From assembly GCF_000739995.1 (NCBI RefSeq), contig NZ_BBJX01000016.1:1-61687 (forward strand): a DNA stretch of 61,687 bases, read 5' to 3'. The number at the start of each line of letters is the position of its first letter. The first letter of the stretch is position 1. A program made the translations under genes and the position numbers. Below, piece after piece: positions 21,504 to 32,107 of this stretch. The DNA comes from Comamonas granuli NBRC 101663. Its GTDB lineage: Bacteria; Pseudomonadota; Gammaproteobacteria; Burkholderiales; Burkholderiaceae_C. The notes under the pieces are model-generated. The model ran no database searches. It was given only the letters and a program-made list of their open reading frames with translations, and had not been told where the DNA came from.

Positions 21504-23297
21504 CTACAGTGCGTCCAGCCAGCGGCTGGCGCGTGCGGCGTCGGTCACGGCCAGGGTGACGGTGTCGGCGGCGCGGAGCGCCGCCTGCGGCTGCAGCGCC
21601 AGCGGCAGGTGCAGCAGGCGGCGGTCGCGCGCGACCAGCGCCGTCACCTTGCGCGCCGGACCGGCGTACAGGGCCAGGTCGTCGAGCTGGGTGATGCGCC
21701 AGCCCTGGCCCTGTACCTCGATGCCCAGCCATTCGTCTCCGGGTGCCATGCCCGCCTGCTCGGCCAGGCCGCCGCGCAGCACCGTCTGGATGCGCAGGCT
21801 GCCGCCCGGGCCGCCGTCCTGCACGCGCAGGCCCAGGCGCTGCGCGGGCTGGGGGGCCTCGGTCTGCAGGGCAATGCCCTGGGCCTGCAGCAGCTCGGCC
21901 AGGGGCAGTTCGGTGTGGGAGTGCACCCAGGCGCTGAGTTCGGCGTCCCAGCTGCGGCCAGTCAGCGCCTGCAGCACGGCGTGCAGGTCGGTCTCGTCCA
22001 TGGGGCCGCCAGAGCAGCGCTGCCACAGGGCGCGCATGACCTCGTCCAGCGTGGTGCGCCCCTGGCAGCGCAGGGCGAGGTCCAGGCACAGGGCCACGAG
22101 CGCGCCCTTGGTGTAGTAGCTCACCGTGATGTTGGGCGTGTTGGCGTCGGGGCGGTAGTAGCGGATCCAGGCGTCGAAGCTGGCCTGGGCCACGGTCTGC
22201 ACCTTGCGGCCGGGGGTCTGCAGCACCTGGTTGATGGTCTTGGCCAGGAGCTTGAGGTAGGCGGCGTGGTCGATGAGCCCGGCGCGGCGCAGCAGCAGGT
22301 CGTCGTAGTAGCTGGTGAAGCCCTCGAAGAACCACAGCAGCGGCGTGTAGTTTTCCTGCGTGTAGTCGTAGCGTGCCAGCGCCGCCGGGCGCAGGCGCTT
22401 GACGTTCCAAGCGTGGAAGTATTCGTGGCTCACCAGGCCCAGCAGCGTGGTGTAGCCGTCGGAGACCTTGCCCGCGCCCAGGCGCGGCAGGTCGCGCCGG
22501 CCGCAGATCAGGGCGGTGCTGTCGCCGTGCTCCAGCCCGCCAAAGCCCTCGTCCACCACATGGAGCAGGAACAGGTAGCGCTGGAACGGCGGCTTGCCCT
22601 TGCCGTGCCAGAAGCGGATGGCGGTCTCGCAGATCCGGCGCGTGTCCTGCACCAGGCGCTCGCCGTCGAACGAGGCGGGCGCGCCGCTGACGACGATGCG
22701 GTGCGGCACGCCGCAGGCGCTGAAGTGCGCGCTCCAGAACGGCCCCATCTCCACCGGGCAGTCCACCAGGTGGTCGTAGTCGCGCGCGCCGTAGGTGCCA
22801 AACCCCCAGGCATCGGTATTTTGGGGAATAAGGGCCGTAGCGCAATGCCAGCGTGCGCTACCAGCTATTAATTCAGGAGCATCCAGCGTCACGCTGCACG
22901 GCTGCTCATGCTGGCCTTCGACGCGCAGGCACAGGCTGGTGCCGTTGAAGAACCCGCGTTGCGCATCGAGCCAGGCGGTGCGCACCGAGGCGTCGTGCGC
23001 GTGCACGGCATAGCGCAGCTCCAGCGGCTTGCCGCCCTGGCAGGCCACGGACCAGCGCTGCTTGTCGATCTGCGTCACCGCGCAGGCCTTGCGGCCCTGG
23101 CGGGCGCGCAGGTCCTGCAGGTGACGGGCGAACTCGCGCACCAGGTAGCTGCCCGGAATCCACACGGGCAGGCTCAGCTCCTGGCCTGCCGCAGGCGCGG
23201 CGATGGTGAGCGTCACCTCGAAGAGGTGGCTGTGCGGGTGGGGGGCGCTGATGCGGTAGTGAATGGCCGCCGGGGCGGCGCTGGCGGGGCGCGGCAT
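21504..23297 (-). CDS. M61-family glycyl aminopeptidase with C-terminal PDZ domain
   Basis: This is a zinc metallopeptidase of family M61, whose known members release N-terminal glycine or alanine. The 597-residue protein has the N-terminal M61 beta domain ([14 protein letters not shown] at about residues 42-55) and the zinc motif [14 protein letters not shown] (H291, H295). The [14 protein letters not shown] helix carries the third ligand, and a PDZ-like segment lies at about residues 500-590. No signal peptide is obvious, so it is likely cytoplasmic. Residues about 139-161 ([12 protein letters not shown]...) are encoded by a copy of the dispersed intergenic repeat read in frame. It lies 14 bp downstream of dsbC. 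Confidence 0.93.
   Translation of the reverse strand: MPRPASAAPAAIHYRISAPHPHSHLFEVTLTIAAPAAGQELSLPVWIPGSYLVREFARHLQDLRARQGRKACAVTQIDKQRWSVACQGGKPLELRYAVHAHDASVRTAWLDAQRGFFNGTSLCLRVEGQHEQPCSVTLDAPELIAGSARWHCATALIPQNTDAWGFGTYGARDYDHLVDCPVEMGPFWSAHFSACGVPHRIVVSGAPASFDGERLVQDTRRICETAIRFWHGKGKPPFQRYLFLLHVVDEGFGGLEHGDSTALICGRRDLPRLGAGKVSDGYTTLLGLVSHEYFHAWNVKRLRPAALARYDYTQENYTPLLWFFEGFTSYYDDLLLRRAGLIDHAAYLKLLAKTINQVLQTPGRKVQTVAQASFDAWIRYYRPDANTPNITVSYYTKGALVALCLDLALRCQGRTTLDEVMRALWQRCSGGPMDETDLHAVLQALTGRSWDAELSAWVHSHTELPLAELLQAQGIALQTEAPQPAQRLGLRVQDGGPGGSLRIQTVLRGGLAEQAGMAPGDEWLGIEVQGQGWRITQLDDLALYAGPARKVTALVARDRRLLHLPLALQPQAALRAADTVTLAVTDAARASRWLDAL
22815..22880 (-). repeat. Dispersed repeat, copy C, in frame inside the M61 gene
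   Basis: On the minus strand this reads GCTCCTGAATTAATAGCTGG, then TAGCGCACGCTGGCATTGCG, then CTACGGCCCTTATTCCCC, matching the order of core elements in copies D and E (ATAGCTG, GCGC, second GCGCTA, GGCC). It is translated as part of the M61 peptidase without breaking the frame. Assignment to the repeat family is by eye. Confidence 0.6.
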
Positions 23298-23311
23298 GCT
23301 CGGCAGGCGGC

Positions 23312-24031
23312 TCAGGACTTGGCGTCGCCGGCTTCGGCCAGGCGCTTTTCCACGTCCTTGGCGCCGATGGCGCCGGGCACGCGCGTGCCGTTGGTGAAGA
23401 TCAGCGTGGGCGTGCCCGTGATCTTGTGCTTGCGGCCAAACGCCAGGTTGCGCTGCAGCGCGCTGGTGTCGCAGGTGGCGGCGGGCGGGGTCTTGTCGCG
23501 CACCATCAGGTCCTGCCAGGCGGCCACGCGGTCGGCGGAGCACCAGATGTTGCGCGACTTCTCGGCCGAGTCGGGGCTCAGGATGGGGTAGAGGAACAGG
23601 TAGATGGTGATGTTGTCCACGTTCTGCAGGTCGCGCTCGAAGCGCTTGCAGTAGCCGCAGTTGGGGTCTTCGAACACGGCCAGCTTGCGCTTGCCGTCGC
23701 CGCGCACGATGGTGAAGGCGTCCTTGAGCGGCAGGGCCGCAAAGTCCACGGCGGTGAGCTTGGTGATGCGGTCTTCGGTCAGGTTGCGCCGCGCGCGCGT
23801 GTCGAACAGCTCGCCCTGGATCAGGTAGTTGCCCTTGGCGTCGGTGTAGAACAGGTCCGTGCCCACGCGCACCTCGTACAGCCCGGGCATGGCCGTGGGC
23901 TGGACTTCGTCGATCTTTTCGAGCTGCGGAATGCGTTCGCCCAGGGTCTTGCGGATGGCGGCTTCCTGGCCGACGGCCGGCAGGCTCAGCGTCAGCGCAG
24001 CGGCTGCCAGAAGGGGAAGAAGTGCGTGCAT
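23312..24031 (-). CDS. dsbC: Periplasmic thiol:disulfide isomerase DsbC
   Basis: DsbC is a periplasmic disulfide isomerase kept reduced by DsbD. The 239-residue protein has a signal peptide (MHALLPLLAAAALTLSLPAVG) and an N-terminal dimerisation domain (GLYEVRVGTDLFYTDAKGNY). A thioredoxin-like domain follows with the active site DPNCGYCKRFE near residue 115 and the cis-Pro loop GTPTLIFTNG. A second cysteine pair (WC...TC) is also present. It lies between ubiH-like and M61 genes on the same strand with short gaps. Confidence 0.96.
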   Translation of the reverse strand: MHALLPLLAAAALTLSLPAVGQEAAIRKTLGERIPQLEKIDEVQPTAMPGLYEVRVGTDLFYTDAKGNYLIQGELFDTRARRNLTEDRITKLTAVDFAALPLKDAFTIVRGDGKRKLAVFEDPNCGYCKRFERDLQNVDNITIYLFLYPILSPDSAEKSRNIWCSADRVAAWQDLMVRDKTPPAATCDTSALQRNLAFGRKHKITGTPTLIFTNGTRVPGAIGAKDVEKRLAEAGDAKS

Positions 24032-24087
24032 GGGAAAGGGTCTTTGCGGAGGATGGAACGGTGGAGAAGGGTTGGAGTGCCGGGGCT

Positions 24088-25221
24088 TCAAGGCGTTCCC
24101 ATGGCGTGCCGGGCCATCCAGTGCTTGAGGGGGCCGCTGCGGTCCACGCCGCGCATGCCCTGGTTGCGCAGCCACTGCCAGGGCTCCTGCGGCAGCGAGA
24201 ACAGCCGCTGCAGGCCGTCCGTGGCCAGGCCCATGGGCAGCAGGGCCGTCTTGCGCCGGCGCTCGTAGCGGCGCAGCAGGCGCAGGTCGGCCACGCTGCG
24301 CCAGGGCTCGCGTGCGGCCAGCACCTCGGCCAGCGCCTGCACGTCGCCCAGGCCCAGGTTCAGGCCTTGGCCGGTGAGCGGGTGCACATTGTGGGCGGCG
24401 TCGCCCGCCAGCACCCAGCTCGCCGCTGCGCCGCCGCCCGTGGCCAGCGGCCCGCACCACTGCCGCGCACGCGCCTGCTGCAGCGGCCAGGCCGCGCGCG
24501 CACCCTCGGTGCGCAGGGCGCCCAGGGCGCCGCCGCTGGCCTGCTGCAGGCGCGCGGCAAAGGCAGCGTCGTCCAGCGCCAGCAGCTCCTGGGCCTGCTG
24601 GGGATGCACGGACCAGACCACGGCGACCTGCCGGCCGTCCGCGCCGCCCAGGGGCAGGAAGGCCAGAATGCTGCCGTCGGGCGCGAACCACTGGCGTGCG
24701 GTGGCGCCGTGCGCTTGCTCGCAGGCCAGGCGCGTGGCGATGGCGTGGTGCGGGTAGGGCGTCACGTCGAATGCGGCGCCAAACTCCTCGCGCGTGCGGC
24801 TGGCACGGCCCTCGCACACGGCGGTGAGGGGGGCGGGCACGGGCGCAGCCACCACCTCCACCAGCGGCTGGAAGCGCACGGCCTCGTGCAGGCGCGCTTC
24901 CAGCGCGGGCACATCGGCGATCCAGGCGAGCGCCTCCACGCCCTGGTCCGCGGCGTCGAAGGCAATCTCGCCGCCCTGGTCGCCGGCCACCTGCATGCGC
25001 TGCACCGGCGTGGCCTGTGCGGCGTCGGGCCAGCAGCGCAGGCTGTGCAGCAGGGTGCGCGAGGCCGCGTTGAGCGCATAGGCGCGCACATCGGGGCCTG
25101 TGCCGGCGGGGGCGGGTGGGGCCACCAGGGCCACGGAGAGCCGCTCGCGCGCCAGCAGCAGGGCCAGGGTGCGGCCCACCACGCCCGCCCCGCGGATGCA
25201 GATGTCAAAGGATTGCGCCAT
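24088..25221 (-). CDS. UbiH/UbiF/COQ6-family FAD-dependent hydroxylase
   Basis: This is a flavoprotein monooxygenase of the ubiquinone ring-hydroxylase family. The 377-residue protein has the N-terminal FAD dinucleotide motif ([20 protein letters not shown], with RGAGVVG where GxGxxG is expected) and a central segment. The second FAD motif is [24 protein letters not shown] near residue 285. Which ring position it hydroxylates cannot be decided from sequence. The ATG at 25221 is used. It is divergent from ychF (121 bp between start codons) and heads a leftward run with dsbC and the M61 peptidase. Confidence 0.9.
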   Translation of the reverse strand: MAQSFDICIRGAGVVGRTLALLLARERLSVALVAPPAPAGTGPDVRAYALNAASRTLLHSLRCWPDAAQATPVQRMQVAGDQGGEIAFDAADQGVEALAWIADVPALEARLHEAVRFQPLVEVVAAPVPAPLTAVCEGRASRTREEFGAAFDVTPYPHHAIATRLACEQAHGATARQWFAPDGSILAFLPLGGADGRQVAVVWSVHPQQAQELLALDDAAFAARLQQASGGALGALRTEGARAAWPLQQARARQWCGPLATGGGAAASWVLAGDAAHNVHPLTGQGLNLGLGDVQALAEVLAAREPWRSVADLRLLRRYERRRKTALLPMGLATDGLQRLFSLPQEPWQWLRNQGMRGVDRSGPLKHWMARHAMGTP

Positions 25222-25299
25222 GTGTCCGATTGTAGGAGCCCGTCCACGGGCTGCGCGCAGGTCGGGCCGGGGCGGCCGCGCGGTATGCGCCAGGAGCCG

Positions 25300-25305
25300 T
25301 AAAAT
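25300..25305 (+). promoter_or_regulatory. Candidate -10 element for ychF
   Basis: TAAAAT inside CCGTAAAATCTACGG, a small inverted repeat (CCGTA/TACGG), lies 38 bp upstream of the ychF ATG. The same CCGTAAAAT string precedes yqgE. A clear -35 is not visible. Confidence 0.45.
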
Positions 25306-25342
25306 CTACGGTTTTTCCAGCGATTCACCAGAAAGCCCTGCC

Positions 25343-26437
25343 ATGAGCCTGAAATGCGGCATCGTGGGCCTGCCCAATGTGGGCAAGTCCACCCTCTTCA
25401 ACGCCCTCACCAAGGCCGGCATCGCCGCCGAGAACTACCCGTTCTGCACCATCGAGCCCAACACGGGCGTGGTGGAGGTGCCCGACCCGCGCCTGCAGCA
25501 ACTGGCCGACATCATCCATCCCGAGCGCATCGTGCCGGCCATCGTCGAGTTCGTGGACATTGCGGGCCTGGTGGCCGGGGCGAGCAAGGGCGAGGGCCTG
25601 GGCAACCAGTTTCTGGCGCACATCCGCGAGACGGACGCCATCGTCAACGTGGTGCGCTGCTTCGAGGACCCGAACGTGATCCACGTCGCGGGACGCGTAG
25701 ACCCCATTGCCGACATCGAGGTCATCCAGACCGAGCTGTGCCTGGCCGACCTGGGCACGGTGGAAAAAAGCCTGCAGCGCTACACCAAGGCGGCCAAGAG
25801 CGGCAATGACAAGGAAGCTGCCAAGCTCGTGCAGGTGCTCACGCGCGTGCAGGCCGCGCTGGACCAGGGCACGCCCGTGCGCGCGCTCGAATTCACCGAT
25901 GAGGAAAGCGCGCTGCTCAAGCCGCTGTGCCTGATCACCGCCAAGCGCGCCATGTTCGTCGGCAACGTGGCCGAGGACGGGTTTGAGAACAACCCGCTGC
26001 TCGACCGCCTGCAGGAATACGCGGACAAGCAGAACGCCCCCGTGGTCGCCATCTGCGCCAAGATCGAAGCCGAACTGGCCGAGATGGACGACGCCGACCG
26101 CCTGGAATTCCTCAAGGAACTGGGCCAGGACGAACCGGGCCTCAACCGCCTGATCCGCGCGGGCTTCAAGCTGCTGGGCCTGCAGACCTACTTCACCGCG
26201 GGCGTCAAGGAAGTGCGCGCCTGGACCATCCACGTCGGGGACACCGCGCCCAAGGCGGCCGGCGTGATCCACGGCGACTTCGAGCGCGGCTTCATCCGCG
26301 CGCAGACCATCGCCTTCGACGACTTCATTGCCTACCAGGGCGAGCAGGGCGCCAAGGACGCGGGCAAGATGCGCGCCGAGGGCAAGGACTACGTCGTCAA
26401 GGATGGCGACGTGATGAACTTCCTGTTCAACGTCTGA
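25343..26437 (+). CDS. ychF: Ribosome-binding P-loop ATPase YchF
   Basis: YchF is a conserved Obg-related nucleotide hydrolase that binds ribosomes and prefers ATP over GTP. The 364-residue protein has Walker [15 protein letters not shown] and the switch region [21 protein letters not shown] central coiled-coil region and a C-terminal TGS-like domain ([23 protein letters not shown] ... [13 protein letters not shown]) follow. The open frame extends upstream, but [16 protein letters not shown] is the family start (ATG 25343). rarD follows after 16 bp. Confidence 0.97.
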   Translation: MSLKCGIVGLPNVGKSTLFNALTKAGIAAENYPFCTIEPNTGVVEVPDPRLQQLADIIHPERIVPAIVEFVDIAGLVAGASKGEGLGNQFLAHIRETDAIVNVVRCFEDPNVIHVAGRVDPIADIEVIQTELCLADLGTVEKSLQRYTKAAKSGNDKEAAKLVQVLTRVQAALDQGTPVRALEFTDEESALLKPLCLITAKRAMFVGNVAEDGFENNPLLDRLQEYADKQNAPVVAICAKIEAELAEMDDADRLEFLKELGQDEPGLNRLIRAGFKLLGLQTYFTAGVKEVRAWTIHVGDTAPKAAGVIHGDFERGFIRAQTIAFDDFIAYQGEQGAKDAGKMRAEGKDYVVKDGDVMNFLFNV

Positions 26438-26453
26438 CACCGGTTGCCTGCGC

Positions 26454-27359
26454 ATGAACACGGGCGTCGCCTACGCCGCGCTGGCGTACCTGTCCTGGGG
26501 GCTGTTTCCGCTGTACTTCCACCAGGTGGCGTCCGTGCCGGCGCTGGAGGTGGTGCTGCACCGCACGCTCTGGTCGCTGGTGTTCGTGCTGGTGGTGCTG
26601 GCGCTGCGCCGCCAGTGGGCCTGGGTGCGCGATGTGCTGCGCCAGCCGCGCGTGCTCGGTGCGTTTGCGCTCTCGGCGCTGCTGCTGTCGGCCAACTGGC
26701 TGACCTATGTCTGGGCCGTCAACAACGGCCATGTGGTCGATGCCAGCCTGGGCTACTTCATCCTGCCGCTGGTGAACGTGGGGATGGGCTTCGTGTTCCT
26801 GCGCGAGCGCCCGCGGCCCGGTCAGTGGCTGGCGGTGGCGGTGGCTGCCTGCGGGGTGCTGTGGCTCACGCTGCAGGCGGGGCATGTGCCCTGGATTGCC
26901 CTGGCCCTGGCGCTGACCTTCGGGTTCTACGGCCTGCTGCGCAAGGTGGCCGTGCTGGGTGCCCTGGAGGGCCTGACGCTGGAGACCGTGCTGCTCGCGC
27001 CGCTGGCCCTGGCCGTGCTGGGTTATGGGGCCTGGCAGGGGCAGGGCGCATTCGTGCACGGAGACGGGGCCACGCTGGGCTGGCTGCTGCTGGGCGGGCC
27101 GATCACGGCCGTGCCCTTGCTCATGTTTGCGGCCGGCGCACGCCGCATCCCGCTGGCCACCATGGGCATACTGCAGTACATCTCGCCGAGCATGCAGTTG
27201 GCGCTGGGGATCCTGTGGTTTGGTGAGCCTTTTGCGCCGCAGCGCATGCTGGGCTTCGGCCTGATCTGGGCGGCCCTGCTGGTCTACACCCTCGAAGGCT
27301 GGAGCCAGATGCGCAAAGCCGATGCGCGGCTGGTGCCCGGTGATACTGGAAAACACTGA
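26454..27359 (+). CDS. rarD: EamA-family transporter RarD
   Basis: RarD is an inner-membrane drug/metabolite-superfamily transporter of ten helices; its substrate is not known in most bacteria. The 301-residue protein begins GVAYAALAYLSWGLFPLYF and contains the RarD-type segment LLSANWLTYVWAVNNGHVVDASLGYFILPL. The C-terminal signature is GAARRIPLATMGILQYISPSMQL (GARRIPL present). It follows ychF by 16 bp and may be cotranscribed with it. Nothing unusual in length or frame. Confidence 0.93.
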   Translation: MNTGVAYAALAYLSWGLFPLYFHQVASVPALEVVLHRTLWSLVFVLVVLALRRQWAWVRDVLRQPRVLGAFALSALLLSANWLTYVWAVNNGHVVDASLGYFILPLVNVGMGFVFLRERPRPGQWLAVAVAACGVLWLTLQAGHVPWIALALALTFGFYGLLRKVAVLGALEGLTLETVLLAPLALAVLGYGAWQGQGAFVHGDGATLGWLLLGGPITAVPLLMFAAGARRIPLATMGILQYISPSMQLALGILWFGEPFAPQRMLGFGLIWAALLVYTLEGWSQMRKADARLVPGDTGKH

Positions 27360-27539
27360 GGTGGGGCTTTCTTACCAGCCGTAACATGCGCTGTTTGCTC
27401 TCCAGGGCAGGGTACCATGTGCCTTTGCCACCGGAATGCTGCCGTGCCCTGAAGCCCGTCAACCCCGCAGGCCGCCGCGTCGGCCCCTCCAGGATCGCTG
27501 CATTCCACTTCCGCCCAGGGCGCTGTCCGCTTCTTATCC

Positions 27540-28841
27540 ATGTTCTCCGCTCGCAAAAAGCCGCAGTTCACGACAACGGACGTTTTTCCGCTGACCGACG
27601 CGATCATGGACTTCGATGATTCGGCGTCCGAGGGCATCCGGCTTTCGCGCCGGGAACTGGACATGCGCCGCCTGCCCGGGCAGCGCACCACGCTGCAGAA
27701 GTGGCTCATCGTCGTCTGCCTGCTGTGCCTGTACCTGATGGTGGTGGTGGTTTTCCATGCCCTGGGCATGGTGCAGCCGCGCACGGTCTATGCCCTGGTG
27801 GCCATGATGGGCGGCGGCCTGCTGCTGTTCCTGCTGATCTTCCGCTCAGGGGTGAACCGGCGCTTGCGTGAGAAGCGGTTGAAGTTCCCCATCGTCTTTC
27901 TTGCGCTGACCGGCATGCTGGCGGTGTTCTACCTGGAGCCCGTCACGCAGATCGTGCTCGCGCCTTTTGCCTTCGTGGCGCTGGCGTATGGCATGTACCG
28001 CATCCGGCGCGCGCTGGCCTATCTGCTTGGCTTTTATCTCATCGCGGGCTACGCGGCCGTCGTGGCCCTGCACTACTGGGAGCAGCAGAACGCGGCCTTG
28101 CTGCGCCTGGAGCTCATGCACCTGCTGGCCCTGGGGGCGGCGGTGCCGGCGTTTGTCTTCCTGATCGGCAAGGTGCAGTTGCTGCACCACATCCTGCACC
28201 GTGCCAACCGCAAGATCAAGAACATCCAGGAAGACGCCCAGCGCGATACCCTGCTCGGGTGCTACAACCGGCGCTACATCGTCACTGCGCTCGAAGAGCA
28301 GCAGCAGTTGGCCGACGAGACGGGCATCCCCCTGTGCCTGGCGGTGATCGATCTGGACCATTTCAAGCGCATCAACGATGCCCTGGGGCACCTGGGGGGC
28401 GACGAGGTGCTGCGCGCTTTCGCTCGCGTGGCGCAGGAGAATGTGCGTGCGGAAGACATCTTCGGCCGCTATGGCGGGGAGGAGTTCCTGCTGATTTTCC
28501 CCGGCACTGCCTTGCTGCCCGCGCTCAACACCTGCGAGCGCATCCGTGCCCAGGTCGAGGCGCAGACCTGGAAGGGACTGCCCCGCGGGCGCGTCACCGT
28601 CTCCATCGGTGTCACGCAGTACGTACCGGGCGAATCGGTGCTGGAGTTCTTCTCGCGCGCCGATACCGCCACCTACCTCGCCAAGGAGGGCGGGCGCAAC
28701 CAGGTGGTGGTGGAGGAGCCCACGCGCAAGGGCGATCCTTCGGTGACGGTCCAGCCCGTGCCGGACGACGGCGAAGACGCGGAGCCCGCGGTGACGGTGC
28801 CCACGCCGCTGCACCCCGGGCGGCGCTACGCCTCGGGGTGA
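27540..28841 (+). CDS. Membrane-bound diguanylate cyclase (GGDEF)
   Basis: It synthesises c-di-GMP from two GTP. Of its 433 residues, about 60-215 form six hydrophobic segments with no recognisable sensor fold. A linker with a coiled-coil look (HRANRKIKNIQEDAQRDTLLG) leads into the GGDEF domain. There the active-site loop is RYGGEEF, and RAED five residues before it fits the RxxD inhibitory I-site, so product feedback is likely. A C-terminal tail rich in acidic residues and Pro follows. No Shine-Dalgarno decides between the ATG at 27540 and a later one at 27606. The gene stands alone, with 180 bp of non-coding sequence before it. Confidence 0.92.
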   Translation: MFSARKKPQFTTTDVFPLTDAIMDFDDSASEGIRLSRRELDMRRLPGQRTTLQKWLIVVCLLCLYLMVVVVFHALGMVQPRTVYALVAMMGGGLLLFLLIFRSGVNRRLREKRLKFPIVFLALTGMLAVFYLEPVTQIVLAPFAFVALAYGMYRIRRALAYLLGFYLIAGYAAVVALHYWEQQNAALLRLELMHLLALGAAVPAFVFLIGKVQLLHHILHRANRKIKNIQEDAQRDTLLGCYNRRYIVTALEEQQQLADETGIPLCLAVIDLDHFKRINDALGHLGGDEVLRAFARVAQENVRAEDIFGRYGGEEFLLIFPGTALLPALNTCERIRAQVEAQTWKGLPRGRVTVSIGVTQYVPGESVLEFFSRADTATYLAKEGGRNQVVVEEPTRKGDPSVTVQPVPDDGEDAEPAVTVPTPLHPGRRYASG

Positions 28842-28923
28842 CGGGGCGCCCGCGCTCGCGCCTCGTGCGCTGCCTGGCGGGCAGTGGGTGACAATGGCCG
28901 GATCGGCACCACACTGACAGGGC

Positions 28924-29676
<753 letters not shown>

Positions 29677-29698
29677 CGCCGCTCCGCGGCCGCAAAGC

Positions 29699-32077
29699 AT
29701 GAAAGCCCTCGACCGTAAGCTGCTGCGTGACCTGCGGCGCATGTGGAGCCAGGCGCTCACCATCGCGCTGGTGGTGGCCAGCGGCCTGGGCGGCTTCATC
29801 ACCTGCCTGTCGGCGGTGGATTCGCTGGCGCTGGCGCGCGACCAGTTCTATGCCCGGGGCCATTTCGCCGATGCCTTCGTCACCGTCAAGCGCGCGCCGC
29901 TGGCGCTGGCCGAGGTCTTGCGTGGCGTGCCCGGCGTGGCCGATGTGCAGGTGACGGTGGAGCAGGTGGTGCGCGTGGAGATGGCCGGCGTGGCCGACCC
30001 CATCCTGGGCCAGCTCATCGGCGTGGACCTGCGCCAGCCGCCGCGCATGAACCAGGTCACCGTGGGCAAGGGGCGTGCCCTGGCGCCCGCCGGTTCCGGA
30101 GCGGCGCGCGGCGACGGCGCCATCGACGCCCTGGTGTCCGCGGGCTTTGCCAGCGTGCGCGGGCTGCGGCCGGGCGACGAGCTCACGGCCCTCGTCAACG
30201 GCAAGCAGCGGCAGCTGCGCATCGTGGGCACGGCGTTGTCGCCCGAGTTCATCTTTGCCGGCCTCGCGGGCATGCCCGACATGCGCGGCTTCGGCGTCTT
30301 CTGGGTAGACCGCGAGGCCCTGGCCGCCGCCTACGACATGCAGGGCGCGTTCAACCGCGTGGCCATCAAGCTGGCGCCGCAGGCCTCCGAGCCCGCCGTG
30401 CTCGATGGCCTCTCGCGCCTGCTCGCGCCCTACGGCGGGCGCGATGCCCGGGGCCGCGAGGACCAGACCTCGCACGCCATGCTCAACAACGAGATCAAGG
30501 AGATGCATGTCATGGGCACCGTGTTGCCCGCCATCTTCCTGGCCGTGGCGGCCTTCCTCCTGCATGTGGTGCTCTCGCGCCTGGTGTCCACGCAGCGCGA
30601 GCAGATCGCGGCGCTCAAGGCGCTGGGCTATGCCAATGCGGCCATCGCCGGGCACTACCTCAAGCTCGTGGCGCTGATCGTGGCCGCGGGGTTGGTGCTG
30701 GGCGTGGCGCTGGGCGACTGGCTGGGCACCTTGCTGACCCGGCTCTACATGGAGTTCTTCTTCTTTCCGGTGTTCGAGCACCGCATCGCGCCCTGGCTGA
30801 TCGTGGTGGGGGCCTGTGTGACGGGGGGCACGGCGCTGCTGGGCACGCTCAGCGCCGTGGGCGCCACCGTGCGCCTGGCGCCGGCCGAGGCCATGCGCCC
30901 GCCGGCGCCAGGCCTGTACCGCCGCACCACGCTGGAACGCCTGGGCGTGCAGCGCATTCCACCGGCGCTGCGCATGGTGTTGCGCAACATGGAGCGCAAG
31001 CCCTTGCGCACCCTGCTGACCATCGGAGGCACGGCGGCGGCGGTGGCCATCGTCATCATGGGCAACTTCTTCCGCGATGCCATCGACCATATCGTCGATA
31101 CCACGTTCCACCTGTCGATGCGCAGCGATGTGAATGTGTGGATGGCCGAGCCCGTGGATGCGCTGGCCCGCCTGCAACTGGCACGCCTGCCCGGCGTGCA
31201 TTTGGTGGAGCCCACGCGCAGCGTGGCCGTGCGCATCCAGCACGGGCACCGCAGCGAGCGCGTGGGCCTGCAGGGCGTGCAACAGGGCGCGCAACTGCAG
31301 CGCATCATCGACGTCGAGGGGCGGCAGAGCACCGTGCCAGCCACCGGCCTGCTGCTCACCGACCGCCTGGCCGACAAACTGGGCATCCGCGCCGGCGACA
31401 CGGTGCTGCTGGAGGTGCTGGAAGGGCGCCAGCGCAGCCTGCAGGTGCGCGTGCAGGCCACCGTGCGCGAGATGATGGGGCTCAACGCCTACGTGCAGCG
31501 CGACACCCTCAACCGCTGGCTGCAGGAAGGCGATGTGGCCTCGCAGTTCGCCGTGGCGCTGGAGCCCGGCACCGAGGCCCGCTTCCTGGAAGCCACCAAG
31601 GAGCTGCCTCGCGTGGCGGGCGCCTTCAGCAAGGCCACGCTGCTGCGCAACATGCAGGATGTGAGCGCGCGCAACGTGCGCATCATGAGTACCATCCTCA
31701 CGCTGTTCGCGGCCGTGATCGCCGTGGGCGTGGTCTACAACAATGCCCGCATCGCCCTGGCCGAGCGCACCTGGGAGCTGGCCAGCCTGCGCGTGCTGGG
31801 TTTCACGCGGGGCGAGGTGTCGGCCCTGCTGCTGGGCGAGCTGGCCATCGGCATCGTGCTGGCGCTGCCCCTGGGCATGGCGCTGGGATGGGGGCTGGTG
31901 CACCTGGTGGTGACGCTGCTCAAGAACGACCAGTTTCTCTTCCCGGTGGTGATCAGTGCGCGCACCTACGCCGTGGCGGGCCTGTGCGTGGTGGCGGCCG
32001 GCGCGGCCAGCGCGCTGGTGGTGCGGCGGCGCATCGACCGGCTCGACATGGTGGGCGCGCTCAAGACGCGCGAATGA
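29699..32077 (+). CDS. ABC transporter permease with two FtsX domains
   Basis: This 792-residue inner-membrane permease begins with one transmembrane helix ([19 protein letters not shown]) and a periplasmic MacB-like domain. FtsX helices follow near residues 270-400, then a second helix at about 435 ([19 protein letters not shown]), another periplasmic domain and a terminal FtsX block (residues about 660-785). This duplicated layout is typical of large FtsX-type permeases that work with the preceding ATPase. Substrate unknown; lipids, lipoproteins or small toxic compounds are the usual classes. Confidence 0.92.
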   Translation: MKALDRKLLRDLRRMWSQALTIALVVASGLGGFITCLSAVDSLALARDQFYARGHFADAFVTVKRAPLALAEVLRGVPGVADVQVTVEQVVRVEMAGVADPILGQLIGVDLRQPPRMNQVTVGKGRALAPAGSGAARGDGAIDALVSAGFASVRGLRPGDELTALVNGKQRQLRIVGTALSPEFIFAGLAGMPDMRGFGVFWVDREALAAAYDMQGAFNRVAIKLAPQASEPAVLDGLSRLLAPYGGRDARGREDQTSHAMLNNEIKEMHVMGTVLPAIFLAVAAFLLHVVLSRLVSTQREQIAALKALGYANAAIAGHYLKLVALIVAAGLVLGVALGDWLGTLLTRLYMEFFFFPVFEHRIAPWLIVVGACVTGGTALLGTLSAVGATVRLAPAEAMRPPAPGLYRRTTLERLGVQRIPPALRMVLRNMERKPLRTLLTIGGTAAAVAIVIMGNFFRDAIDHIVDTTFHLSMRSDVNVWMAEPVDALARLQLARLPGVHLVEPTRSVAVRIQHGHRSERVGLQGVQQGAQLQRIIDVEGRQSTVPATGLLLTDRLADKLGIRAGDTVLLEVLEGRQRSLQVRVQATVREMMGLNAYVQRDTLNRWLQEGDVASQFAVALEPGTEARFLEATKELPRVAGAFSKATLLRNMQDVSARNVRIMSTILTLFAAVIAVGVVYNNARIALAERTWELASLRVLGFTRGEVSALLLGELAIGIVLALPLGMALGWGLVHLVVTLLKNDQFLFPVVISARTYAVAGLCVVAAGAASALVVRRRIDRLDMVGALKTRE

Positions 32078-32107
32078 GCCCGCGCGGACAGGACAAGGAC
32101 AAGAGCA

